From contig NZ_JFZG01000024.1 of the NCBI RefSeq assembly GCF_000607165.1, positions 62,001 to 126,000 of the forward strand: a DNA stretch of 64,000 nucleotides. Reading direction: 5' to 3'. Position 1 is the first letter of the stretch. Each line of letters starts with the position of its first letter. The DNA comes from Ralstonia pickettii (GTDB lineage: Bacteria > Pseudomonadota > Gammaproteobacteria > Burkholderiales > Burkholderiaceae). Made by a program: the position numbers and the translations under genes. Below the pieces are notes generated by a model, which saw only the letters and a list, made by a program, of their open reading frames with translations, was not told the origin of the DNA and ran no database searches. Below, piece after piece: positions 36,521 to 44,627 of this stretch.

Positions 36521-37377
36521 CATCCCCTCCCCAGCAGGCCATGCGGGCGCAGCAGCAGCACAGCCGCCATCGCCACGTAGATCATCAGCCGCGCACCCTC
36601 GGGCCACAGCGTGCTCATCAGGCTCTGCACGATGCCGACCAGCAGGCCGCCGACCAGCGCCCCCGCAAAGCTGCCCATGCCGCCCACCACCACCACTACG
36701 AAGGCAACGCCGAGGGCCTCTACACCCATGAAGGGCTCCGCACCGCGAATGGGCGCCGCCAGCACACCGGCCACCGCCGCCGTAGCCGCACCCAGTGCGA
36801 ACATCAGGCTGAACATGCGAAACACGTTGATGCCGAGCAGCGACACCATCTCGGTCGATTCGCTACCCGCGCGCACCGCACTGCCCAGCCGTGTGCCTTC
36901 CAGCAGCCACCACAGCCCGAGCGCCAGCACGGCGGTAAAACCGATCACGAAGAGGCGGTATTTCGGATAGACGAAATCGCCCCACATCACCACGCCTTGC
37001 AGCGCATCGGGCGCCGGCACATCCACGCCCAGCGGCCCCCACGCCACGATGATGAGTTCCTGCACGACCAGCGCCAGCCCCACGGTGACGACGATGTGGA
37101 ACTCGTGCGCCTGCGCATACACATGGCGCAGCAGCACCTTCTCCGTCACCCAGGCAAGCGCGCCGATAACGATGGGCGCAAGCACGAGTGCCAGCCAGAA
37201 ATTCATGCCCATCTGCAGGGCCTGAAAGCAGAGATACGCGCCCAGCGCATAGAACGCGCCGTGGGCGAAATTGACGAAGCGCAACAGCCCGAAGATGATC
37301 GACAGCCCCACCGCCAGCAGGAAGTAGAGCATGCCGATCCCCACGCCGTTGACGACCTGGAGCAGGTAGACGTTCAT
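36520..37377 (-). CDS. Branched-chain-type ABC transporter permease (LivH family)
   Basis: A 285-residue inner membrane permease with about eight helices. It opens with LLQVVNGVGIGMLYFLLAVGLSIIFGLLRFVNFAHGAFY, the classical LivH start, and has GGMGSFAGALVGGLLVG near the C terminus. It follows the binding-protein gene after an 80-bp gap that carries a strong hairpin, and is directly joined to the LivM-type gene. Confidence 0.93.
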   Translation of the reverse strand: MNVYLLQVVNGVGIGMLYFLLAVGLSIIFGLLRFVNFAHGAFYALGAYLCFQALQMGMNFWLALVLAPIVIGALAWVTEKVLLRHVYAQAHEFHIVVTVGLALVVQELIIVAWGPLGVDVPAPDALQGVVMWGDFVYPKYRLFVIGFTAVLALGLWWLLEGTRLGSAVRAGSESTEMVSLLGINVFRMFSLMFALGAATAAVAGVLAAPIRGAEPFMGVEALGVAFVVVVVGGMGSFAGALVGGLLVGIVQSLMSTLWPEGARLMIYVAMAAVLLLRPHGLLGRG

Positions 37378-37410
37378 TGCGTTGATCGAAATGACACTCA
37401 GAAAGACAGG

Positions 37411-37440
37411 CGCCCGCGCTTCAGTGACCGAAGGCGGGCG
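37411..37440 (-). promoter_or_regulatory. Intercistronic hairpin between binding protein and permease genes
   Basis: CGCCCGC-g-CTTC / GAAG-GCGGGCG forms an 11-bp stem with one bulge and a 7-base loop. It lies in the 80-bp gap after the binding protein gene. No strong run of T follows on the minus strand, so partial termination or 3-prime mRNA protection, giving more binding protein than permease, is more likely than full termination. Confidence 0.6.
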
Positions 37441-37457
37441 TGCGGCAGATCAGCCCC

Positions 37458-38657
37458 TCAGGCCAGCTTGCACTGCGTCTGTTCAACCGGCAGGAAGGCC
37501 TTGCCGACCGCCACCACGTCTGCAAAGTCGTCCTTGTCTTTCATGCGGCTCTTGGGCTTGCCCTTGAGCAGGTAGTAGTTCTTGAGCACCTGGTGGTCGG
37601 CCGCGCGAATCTCTTCCGGGCCCGTCAGGCCGTAGTACTTCATGCCCTGCAGCGCGGCGATCACGGCCTTCGGGTCGGCGCTGCCAGCCTTGGCCATCGC
37701 GTCGAGCAGGATCTTCGTGCAGGTGTACGAGCCTGCAAGGCTGTAGTTCGGGTTGGATTTGAACGCGGCCTGCGTGCGCTTGACGAGATCGTGGTTGGCA
37801 GGTGTATCCACGGCGTGCCAGTACTGCGCGCCGAAGTACACGCCGTCGCACAGGTCCGCGCCGAGCGATTCGAACTGCTCCAGGCCAGATGCCCACGCCA
37901 CCAGGATCGTCGTGTTCTTCTTCATGCCGAAGCTCACTGCCTGGCGCAGCGTGTCGGACGACTGCGAGCCGAAGTTCAGGATCAGCAGCACGTCGGGCTT
38001 GGCCGCCATCGCGTTGGTCAGGTAGCCGCTGAATTCCTTCTCGGTAAGCGCGTGGTAGCTGTTGCCCACATGCTCGATGCCCTTTTCCTTGAAGATGTTC
38101 TTGGCAGCTGACAACAGCCCATCGCCAAACACGTATTGCGGCGTGATGGTGTACCAGCGCTTGGCCTTGGGCATCGATTCGATCAGCGGGCGCACGGTGC
38201 GCTCGATGGCGCCATAGGTCGGCACCGACCAGCGGAAGGTCGCGCGGTTGCAGTCCTTGCCCGTAATCTCATCGGCGCCAGCGGTGGTGATGAACACACC
38301 GCCGAACTTCTCCGCCTCCTTGCCCATCGCGAGCGATTCGGACGACAGGATGCCGCCCGCGAAGTAGCGCGCATTCTTCTGCTGCGCGAGTTCCTGCACC
38401 TTGCGCACAGCGGTGGCCGGCTTGCCCTCGGTGTCGAGCACGCTGTACGCCAGCGGCCGGCCAAGCACCTTGCCGTATTGCTCCACAGCCAGCTTCATGC
38501 CCAGGTCGGCGAACTTGCCGTTGGCAGCGAACGGGCCGGACATCGGCACCGGGCAACCGAGTTCGATGGCATCGGCAGCCAACGCAAGGCGGGCCTGCAG
38601 CAGGGACGCGGGCACGGCGGACAGCGCCGCCAGTTTGAGCAAGTCTCGACGATTCAA
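37458..38657 (-). CDS. ABC transporter substrate-binding protein (LivK/UrtA-like type 1 fold)
   Basis: A 399-residue periplasmic binding protein. The N terminus NRRDLLKLAALSAVPASLL is a Tat-like signal (RRDLLK) of about 28 residues ending ALAA. The mature part starts IELGCPVPMSGPFAANG, the type I binding-protein fold of amino acid, urea or amide receptors. The start is TTG at 38657 with AAGGAG six bases upstream. First gene of the seven-gene operon; its ligand defines the system and is unknown. Confidence 0.9.
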   Translation of the reverse strand: MNRRDLLKLAALSAVPASLLQARLALAADAIELGCPVPMSGPFAANGKFADLGMKLAVEQYGKVLGRPLAYSVLDTEGKPATAVRKVQELAQQKNARYFAGGILSSESLAMGKEAEKFGGVFITTAGADEITGKDCNRATFRWSVPTYGAIERTVRPLIESMPKAKRWYTITPQYVFGDGLLSAAKNIFKEKGIEHVGNSYHALTEKEFSGYLTNAMAAKPDVLLILNFGSQSSDTLRQAVSFGMKKNTTILVAWASGLEQFESLGADLCDGVYFGAQYWHAVDTPANHDLVKRTQAAFKSNPNYSLAGSYTCTKILLDAMAKAGSADPKAVIAALQGMKYYGLTGPEEIRAADHQVLKNYYLLKGKPKSRMKDKDDFADVVAVGKAFLPVEQTQCKLA

Positions 38658-39012
38658 AGCGCACTCCTTGGGGTTCGTGTGGATACAGAACAGCGCTTGG
38701 AGCCACCACCGGCGGCGGCTTCCTCCTGGCCTTGACCGGCGAGGTTTTCGCCGACCATAGCGCCGAGCAAAAACCAGACCAGTTTCTTATATTTGTTATG
38801 ATAAATAGGCGAAATCATCATAGAAGCCGTGTTGGCGATGCGTCAACGGTCAAGAGGTTGGTGTTTACGCCGAGGTGCAGGACGCGGTCCCGCTGCGCGA
38901 GGATGTGTGAAACCGGTGCGCGCGCACGATGGATGGGCATGCATGCACCACGCCGGACAGCCGGGCGGCACAACCCCGCAGTTAGAATGCGCGCAACAAG
39001 GAACGGACATCC
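38658..39012. other. Regulatory region between the ABC operon and the GntR gene
   Basis: A 355-bp divergent intergenic region with an AT-rich island at about 38780-38825. That island holds TATTTGTTA-TGATAAATA (38790-38807), an imperfect palindrome matching at 7 of 9 arm positions. Its size, position and AT-rich nature fit a FadR-subfamily GntR operator and the promoter of the ABC operon. No gene is supported in this stretch. Confidence 0.55.
38790..38807. promoter_or_regulatory. Candidate GntR/FadR-type operator
   Basis: An 18-bp imperfect palindrome in the only AT-rich part of the divergent region, 133 bp before the binding-protein start. Seven of nine arm bases pair. Assigned to the adjacent GntR regulator by position only. 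Confidence 0.45.
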
Positions 39013-39861
39013 ATGGCCACACTCGGAGCAGGCAAAACGGCGTCGATCGGCATCCGCAAGCAGAAGCGCGCCGACCTCGTCGCCGAAGAACTCAAGCGGC
39101 TGATCACGCAGCGCAACCTCAAGCCCGGCGACAGGCTCCCGCAGGAGATCAAGCTGCAGGAGACCTTCGGTGTGAGCAAGGGCACCATCCGCGAAGCGCT
39201 CAAATCATTAGAGGTGCAGGGTCTGGTGAGTGTGAGCACGGGCCCCGCCGGCGGCGGCACCATCGTCGAGGTGCCGCTGGACCGCACGTTCCAGCTCATG
39301 CAGAACTATCTGTTCTTCAAAGACATCGGCATTGCAGACGTCTACACCGTGCGTCGGCTGCTGGAGCCGGAGCTTGCCGCCGGTGCGGTACCGCATCTGA
39401 CCGACGACGACTTCCGCGCGCTCGAACACACCATCGACCTGTGCGACCCGGCTTCTGCCAAGGCCGCCGCGCCGCTCGATCAGCGTCAGGAAGACCTGAG
39501 CTTTCACGACATCCTAGCCGCAGCCAATCCCAACCCGATGCTGCGGTTCTGCTGCGAGCTGATCAACGAAATGATTCGGCAGCTTGTGGTGTTCGGCAAC
39601 GAAACCTCGCAGAAGGACCACGCCAAGTTCGGCGCGTCCAACGTCAAGTTCCACCGACAGATTCTGGACGCGGCACGCGCGCGCGACGCCGACACCGTGC
39701 GCGCACTCATGAGCACGCACATGGAAGACTGCACGCATCACGTCACGCGCATGAAGGGCCGCGTGCACGGCCGCCTCGTGCTGGATTCCGAGATGCCGCG
39801 CCGCAATCGGCCGCTTCTCGACGACCCCGACGACAGCGGCCACAGCGACGACAACGCGTGA
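39013..39861 (+). CDS. GntR family regulator, FadR subfamily
   Basis: A 282-residue regulator. The N-terminal winged helix contains LKPGDRLPQEIKLQETFGVSKGTIREALKSLEVQGLV (about 36-75), followed by an all-helical FCD sensor domain (about 105-250) with metal-ligand-like His and Asp residues (for example DLSFHDILAAANPN). FadR-type GntR proteins sense small carboxylates. Divergent from the ABC/hydrolase operon, which it likely represses. Its stop lies 4 bp from the end of the convergent cyanase gene. Confidence 0.9.
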   Translation: MATLGAGKTASIGIRKQKRADLVAEELKRLITQRNLKPGDRLPQEIKLQETFGVSKGTIREALKSLEVQGLVSVSTGPAGGGTIVEVPLDRTFQLMQNYLFFKDIGIADVYTVRRLLEPELAAGAVPHLTDDDFRALEHTIDLCDPASAKAAAPLDQRQEDLSFHDILAAANPNPMLRFCCELINEMIRQLVVFGNETSQKDHAKFGASNVKFHRQILDAARARDADTVRALMSTHMEDCTHHVTRMKGRVHGRLVLDSEMPRRNRPLLDDPDDSGHSDDNA

Positions 39862-39865
39862 CGGC

Positions 39866-40309
39866 TCAGTAGGTCTTGTAGGGCAAGAACTTGCCGCTCA
39901 TGACGATGCGCACGCGATCCCCCTTGGGATCGGGCTCGCGCGTGAGGTCCATGTTGAAATCGATCGCGCTCATGATGCCGTCGCCAAACTCTTCGTGGAT
40001 CAGCGCCTTGAAGGTCGTGCCGTACACGCTGATGAGTTCGTAGAAGCGATAGATCAGCGGATCCGTTGGCACCGCTGTGGGCAGCGACCCCTTGTACGGC
40101 GTCACCTGCAGCAGCGCGATGGCCTCTTCGGGCAGATCCAGCGCCGCGCCAATGGCCTTTGCCTGCGCTTCGGTCAGCGTCATCTGGCCGAGCAGCGCGG
40201 CGGTGCTCCACTCCTTGCTGTGGCCGATGACCTCGGCCAATTGCGTCCACGTCAGTTTCTTTTTGATTTTCTGCAGGACGATCAGATCGGTTACGTCTTC
40301 GCGTTGCAT
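39866..40309 (-). CDS. cynS: Cyanate hydratase (cyanase)
   Basis: A 147-residue enzyme that converts cyanate and bicarbonate to ammonia and CO2. The N-terminal helical domain (TWTQLAEVIGHSKEW) is followed by the catalytic C-terminal domain: YRFYE supplies Arg about 87 and Glu about 90, and GIMSAIDF supplies Ser about 113, matching R96, E99 and S122 of the E. coli enzyme. The ATG at 40309 gives the usual length; an upstream ATG at 40342 is not conserved. No cynR or cynT gene is adjacent. Cyanate could arise from carbamoyl or ureido compounds handled by the nearby operon. Confidence 0.94.
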   Translation of the reverse strand: MQREDVTDLIVLQKIKKKLTWTQLAEVIGHSKEWSTAALLGQMTLTEAQAKAIGAALDLPEEAIALLQVTPYKGSLPTAVPTDPLIYRFYELISVYGTTFKALIHEEFGDGIMSAIDFNMDLTREPDPKGDRVRIVMSGKFLPYKTY

Positions 40310-40446
40310 GGTGGCTCCCTGGGTTGGGTGAGAAAACAGCACGCGACATGAGCAAGGTCGATGCCAACCCAGGAACGCCGCCCCTTGAAGGGTTGCGCAA
40401 TGACGGCCATGCCGCCATCGCGCTTCGGACGTCGACGCGAAGCGCG

Positions 40447-41526
40447 TCAGAACCAGTGCATGATCCCGGTGTACACACCTTGCTGGCCAGAACCCGGGGC
40501 CGGCTTGCCGCCACCCGCCTCAACCGAGAAAGACGCATTGCTGCCGTTCATTACGGTACCGATGGTGCCGTACAGCAACGTGCGCTTCGAGAAGTAATAG
40601 TTGGCCCCCACCGTCAGCAGCGTGCCATTTCCGCCGCCTTGGTTGCGGTTGGCCCTGTATGCACCGCCAATCAGCGTCAAAGCCGGGGTGACCTGATAGT
40701 TGGCCCCCAGCCAGTAGGTTTGCTGGCGGGTCGCGCCGCTCGGGTTATCCGCGTCCGCCGTGGTAGCGCCGCCCGACTGGATACGGCTGTAGCCACCAAA
40801 CAGCTTGACGTCGCCAATCTGATAGGTACCACCGGCCGTGAACAAGCGGGAAGCCGTATAGAGGTTGGTGAACTCGCCGTTTGTGTCGCGAATTTCTTCG
40901 TAGAAGGCCTTGAGCATCAGCGGGCCGTTCTGGTAGGCCATGGCGCCGGCAAGCTGCCTGCCAGCGTTGAAGTGCCCCGCCGTTCCGTTCAGGCCGGCTT
41001 GCGCGCGGAACGAGAAGCCACCCCAGGTCGGCGAGTTGTAGGTGATCGCCTTCTGGCGTGAGCCCCAGGTGCGGTTGGCCTGCAGCGTCTCAGCGCCCAT
41101 GTTCTGCAGGCCCATCGGGTCAATCGACCATGTCTCGCCGTCGGGAATGCCCATGGCCCGGCCGAGCAACAGCGTGCCGTATGTGGTGCTCGACAGCCCC
41201 ACGACAGCGAAACGATTGAACAGCGCATCCGATGAACCCGAGCCGGAATTGAAGCCGTTCTCGAGGTTCATCACAGCAGACAGCCCGCCACCCAGATCCT
41301 CAGAACCCTTGAGGCCCCACATGCTGGTCCCCCATTGGTTGCCGCCGTACTGCAGGTTGCTGGCGGTGCCGTTCGCAGTCGCAATCTTGTTCGTGTAGTC
41401 GATGCCGCCGCCGACGCGGCCATACAGCGTGACACTGCTCTGCGCGGCGGCCAGGCCGCTAGTGGCTGCCAGCAGGGCTGCAGCGGCTGCGATGGCAATC
41501 CGCTGGGATGGGTTCTTGATACGCAT
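40447..41526 (-). CDS. Gram-negative porin, Burkholderiales type
   Basis: A 359-residue outer membrane porin. Signal peptide of about 26 residues ending LAAAQ, mature start SSVTLYGRVGGGIDY, the WGLKGSEDLGGGLSAV segment and a C-terminal Phe (GIMHWF). The ATG at 41526 follows GAGGAGACG. Divergent from the xylF-like gene, with two identical palindromic operators between them, so it is probably the outer membrane entry for the same sugar. Confidence 0.9.
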   Translation of the reverse strand: MRIKNPSQRIAIAAAAALLAATSGLAAAQSSVTLYGRVGGGIDYTNKIATANGTASNLQYGGNQWGTSMWGLKGSEDLGGGLSAVMNLENGFNSGSGSSDALFNRFAVVGLSSTTYGTLLLGRAMGIPDGETWSIDPMGLQNMGAETLQANRTWGSRQKAITYNSPTWGGFSFRAQAGLNGTAGHFNAGRQLAGAMAYQNGPLMLKAFYEEIRDTNGEFTNLYTASRLFTAGGTYQIGDVKLFGGYSRIQSGGATTADADNPSGATRQQTYWLGANYQVTPALTLIGGAYRANRNQGGGNGTLLTVGANYYFSKRTLLYGTIGTVMNGSNASFSVEAGGGKPAPGSGQQGVYTGIMHWF

Positions 41527-41608
41527 AGCTTTCGTCTCCTCAATTTGGCGTTGTCTTTGTTCGTTCGAGCCGAGTCTCTTGGCGGGCCCGGACAGGAGAA
41601 TGAGGAGA

Positions 41609-41626
41609 ATTGACAGCGCTGTCAAT
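41609..41626. promoter_or_regulatory. LacI-type operator 1 (porin-proximal)
   Basis: ATTGACAGCGCTGTCAAT, a perfect 18-bp palindrome with central CG, 83 bp upstream of the porin start. Identical to the copy at 41722. The likely binding protein is the LacI regulator at 46940. Confidence 0.85.
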
Positions 41627-41721
41627 GTAGGGAGTTGCCCTAGTTTTTGGCCAATGTGCGTCACTGCCAGGCGTTGGAGGCAATTGCGTGTGGTGCCTCA
41701 GACCCTAGGGCAAATCCCGAG

Positions 41722-41739
41722 ATTGACAGCGCTGTCAAT
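41722..41739. promoter_or_regulatory. LacI-type operator 2 (xylF-proximal)
   Basis: Second exact copy of ATTGACAGCGCTGTCAAT, centre 113 bp from the first copy, 261 bp upstream of the xylF-like start. The spacing is close to eleven helical turns, suitable for looping by a LacI tetramer or for separate control of the two divergent promoters. Confidence 0.85.
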
Positions 41740-41867
41740 TTTGACCATTCTGCAGTCCCAACCGGCCCGTGAACCGGATGCCGGTGCCGGCCAGAGCGTC
41801 CTCGTACGTGATGGCGACGAATCTCCATGTGCGCAAGCCGTCCTGCAGCTAGCCACACGAGCCGTCG

Positions 41868-41969
41868 ATGTACTACCGTCCTAATCTGCAGTACATCTTG
41901 CATCCGGACGGCACCAGCCAGAACAAGAACGCGTTCGTCATCGGGCTGACAGCCGGCATAGCGTTCTGA
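41868..41969 (+). pseudogene. C-terminal remnant of an OprB-type carbohydrate porin
   Basis: A 33-codon stretch ending in TGA reads YYRPNLQYILHPDGTSQN followed by NAFVIGLTAGIAF. This is the last two strands of carbohydrate-selective OprB porins, including the terminal Phe. No signal peptide or earlier strands are found upstream in frame. It seems to be the tail of a deleted sugar porin gene that once preceded the ABC transporter genes. Confidence 0.75.
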
Positions 41970-41999
41970 ACGACAACATCAATGAAGAAGGAGACATTC

Positions 42000-43010
42000 A
42001 TGCTTTCCCGCGTACTGAACACCATTGCCGCTGCAGCGGTCCTCACCTTCGCTGCCACCTCGGCCCACGCCAGCAAGGAAGCACCGGTGATCGGCTTCTC
42101 GATCGACGACCTGCGCGTCGAGCGCTGGACGCACGACCGCGACTACTTTGTCGAATCGGCCAAGAAGCTGGGCGCGACCGTGAACGTGCAGTCGGCCAAC
42201 GCCAACGAAGCCAAGCAGATCGCTCAGATCGAAAACCTGATCGCCCAGAACGTCGACGTGCTCGTGATCGTGCCGTTCAACTCCAAGGTGCTGGGCAACG
42301 CCATTGCCAGCGCCAAGAAGAAGGGCATCAAGGTTGTGTCGTATGACCGCCTGATCCTGAACGCCGACGTTGACGGCTACGTCACCTTCGACAACGTGAA
42401 GGTGGGCGAGCTGCAGGCGCAGGGCGTCGTGAAGATCGCGCCGAAGGGCAACTACTTCCTGCTGGGCGGCGCCGCGACCGACAACAACGCGCGCCTGCTG
42501 CGCGAAGGCCAGATGAAGGTCCTCAAGCCGTACGTCGACAAGGGCGACATCAAGATCGTCGGCGAGCAGTGGACGCCGGAGTGGGACCCCTCCAAGGCGC
42601 AGAACATTGTTGAGAATGCGTTGACCGCAAACAACAACAACATCCAAGGCATCGTCGCGTCCAACGACGGCACGGCCGGCGGCGCCATCCAGGCGCTGGC
42701 GCGCCAGAAGCTGGCGGGCAAGGTGCCGGTGTCGGGTCAGGACGCCGACCTGGCCGCCGTGCGCCGAGTGGCCGAAGGCACGCAAGCCATGACGGTTTAC
42801 AAGCCGATCAAGGAAATTGCCTCCACCGCAGCCGAGATGGCCGTCGACTTCGTGAAGGGCACGGCGCCGAAGTTCAATACCAAGCTGAACAACGGCAAGA
42901 AGGATGTCGACACCGTGCTGCTGACCCCGACCCTGCTGACCAAGGACAACCTGGACAGCACCGTCGTCAAGGACGGCTTCTATACGCATCAGCAGATTTT
43001 CGGCAAGTAA
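42000..43010 (+). CDS. xylF: Sugar ABC transporter substrate-binding protein, XylF-like
   Basis: A 336-residue periplasmic binding protein. Signal peptide of about 24 residues (ending SAHA), then IGFSIDDLRVERW, VQSANANEAKQIAQIENLI, VVSYDRLILNADVDGYV, ENALTANNNN and SGQDADLAA, all closely paralleling E. coli XylF. The ATG at 42000 has AAGGAGA six bases upstream; an ATG at 41982 lacks one. First gene of an ABC operon with XylG- and XylH-like genes. D-xylose is the best guess, but no xylose isomerase or kinase is nearby. Confidence 0.88.
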   Translation: MLSRVLNTIAAAAVLTFAATSAHASKEAPVIGFSIDDLRVERWTHDRDYFVESAKKLGATVNVQSANANEAKQIAQIENLIAQNVDVLVIVPFNSKVLGNAIASAKKKGIKVVSYDRLILNADVDGYVTFDNVKVGELQAQGVVKIAPKGNYFLLGGAATDNNARLLREGQMKVLKPYVDKGDIKIVGEQWTPEWDPSKAQNIVENALTANNNNIQGIVASNDGTAGGAIQALARQKLAGKVPVSGQDADLAAVRRVAEGTQAMTVYKPIKEIASTAAEMAVDFVKGTAPKFNTKLNNGKKDVDTVLLTPTLLTKDNLDSTVVKDGFYTHQQIFGK

Positions 43011-43073
43011 GCAGTCGATGCAGCAGTCGGTCGTCGGTGGTCAGTGGTCAGTCGTAGTGAGTAGGAGAACGCC

Positions 43074-44621
43074 ATGAGCAGTAACGGCACCCTGTTCGAG
43101 ATGCGCAACATCGTGAAGTCGTTCTCCGGTGTGCGCGCGCTCGACGGCGTCAGCCTGGCAGTGAAGCCGGGCGAATGCGTCGGTTTGTGCGGGGAGAACG
43201 GCGCCGGGAAATCGACCCTCATGAAGGTGCTGTCGGGGGTCTACCCCTACGGCACCTTCGAAGGCGAGATCCTGTGGGAAGGCGAGCCGCTGCACGCGCA
43301 TTCCGTGCGTGACAGCGAGCGCGCCGGCATCGTCATCATCCATCAGGAGCTGATGCTGGTGCAGCAGCTCTCCGTCACGGAAAACATCTTCCTCGGCAAC
43401 GAGATCACCAAGCCGGGGGGCCGCATGGACTACGACGCCATGCACGCCAAGGCTGAAGAACTGCTCGCCCGCCTGCGCCTGACCGACGTGAACGTGGCCG
43501 CGCCCGTGATGAACTACGGCAGCGGCCACCAACAGCTTTTCGAAATCGCCAAGGCGCTCGCCAAAAACGCGCGCCTGTTGATCCTCGACGAGCCGACGTC
43601 ATCGCTGTCGGCCAAGGAAATCGAGGTGCTGCTGTCGATCATTGACGACCTCAAGCGCGGCGGCGTGGCGTGCGTGTACATCTCGCACAAGCTCGATGAG
43701 GTCAAGCGCGTGTGCGATACCGTCACCGTCATCCGCGACGGCAAGCACATCGGCACGCGCCCCGCCGCCGACATGACCATCGACAACATCATCACGATGA
43801 TGGTCGGCCGCGAAATGACATCGCTCTTCCCCAAGGTGGAACACACCGTGGGCGACGTGGTGATGGAAGCGCGCAACGTCACATGCTGGGATGTCACCAA
43901 CCCCAACCGCAAGCGCACAGACAACGTGAGTTTTGCCGTGCGCCGCGGTGAGATTCTCGGCATTGCCGGCCTGGTGGGCGCCGGGCGTACGGAGATGGTG
44001 TCCGCGCTGTTCGGCGCCTACCCCGGCCGCTCCAGCGCCGAGATCATCATGGACGGCAAGCCGGTCAAGGTCGGCACGCCCGCACAGGCGATTGCCAACG
44101 GTATCTGCCTGGTGCCCGAAGACCGCAAGCGCCACGGCATCGTCCCGCTGATGGCCGTGGGCGAGAACATCACGCTTGCCACGCTGGCTCAGTACGCGCG
44201 CGGTTTGCGTGTCGACAAGGGCGCCGAACTCACCACCGTCGACCGCGAAATCAAACGCCTGCGGATCAAGACCGCAAGCCCCGCACTGGCGATTGCCAGC
44301 CTATCCGGCGGCAACCAGCAGAAGGCCGTGGTCACGAAGATGGTGCTGGCGATGCCGAAGGTGCTCATCCTCGATGAGCCGACGCGCGGTGTCGACGTTG
44401 GCTCCAAATACGACATCTACAAGATGATTGCCGACCTCGCCGCCAGCGGCGTGGCGATCATCATGGTCTCTTCCGAGATGCCGGAAATCCTTGGCATGAG
44501 CGATCGTGTCCTGGTGATCGGCGAAGGCCAGTTGCGCGGCGACTTCGTCAATCAAGGCCTGACCCAGGAGCGCATCCTGGCTGCTGCAATCAACGCTGAA
44601 CCCGGCCGCCAAGCGGCTTGA
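43074..44621 (+). CDS. xylG: Sugar ABC transporter ATP-binding protein, XylG-like
   Basis: A 515-residue tandem ATPase. The first domain has Walker [10 protein letters not shown] (about 41-49) and Walker [12 protein letters not shown]; the second has [11 protein letters not shown] and [20 protein letters not shown], with the degenerate second Walker A typical of this sugar family. AGGAGAAC precedes the ATG. It follows xylF by 63 bp and precedes xylH by 6 bp. Confidence 0.92.
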   Translation: MSSNGTLFEMRNIVKSFSGVRALDGVSLAVKPGECVGLCGENGAGKSTLMKVLSGVYPYGTFEGEILWEGEPLHAHSVRDSERAGIVIIHQELMLVQQLSVTENIFLGNEITKPGGRMDYDAMHAKAEELLARLRLTDVNVAAPVMNYGSGHQQLFEIAKALAKNARLLILDEPTSSLSAKEIEVLLSIIDDLKRGGVACVYISHKLDEVKRVCDTVTVIRDGKHIGTRPAADMTIDNIITMMVGREMTSLFPKVEHTVGDVVMEARNVTCWDVTNPNRKRTDNVSFAVRRGEILGIAGLVGAGRTEMVSALFGAYPGRSSAEIIMDGKPVKVGTPAQAIANGICLVPEDRKRHGIVPLMAVGENITLATLAQYARGLRVDKGAELTTVDREIKRLRIKTASPALAIASLSGGNQQKAVVTKMVLAMPKVLILDEPTRGVDVGSKYDIYKMIADLAASGVAIIMVSSEMPEILGMSDRVLVIGEGQLRGDFVNQGLTQERILAAAINAEPGRQAA

Positions 44622-44627
44622 ATTGCC

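Larger units (their letters stand above)
41527..41867. other. Control region between porin and sugar ABC operon
   Basis: No intact gene. It holds two perfect copies of ATTGACAGCGCTGTCAAT and, at its right end, leads into an OprB porin remnant. Stretches of lower GC near 41640 and 41735 may hold the promoters of the divergent porin and xylF-like genes. Confidence 0.6.

Noticed and set aside
38808-39012. Small plus-strand frames upstream of the GntR gene
   Set aside because: No ribosome site, Cys/Arg-rich translation and no hydrophobic or conserved pattern.
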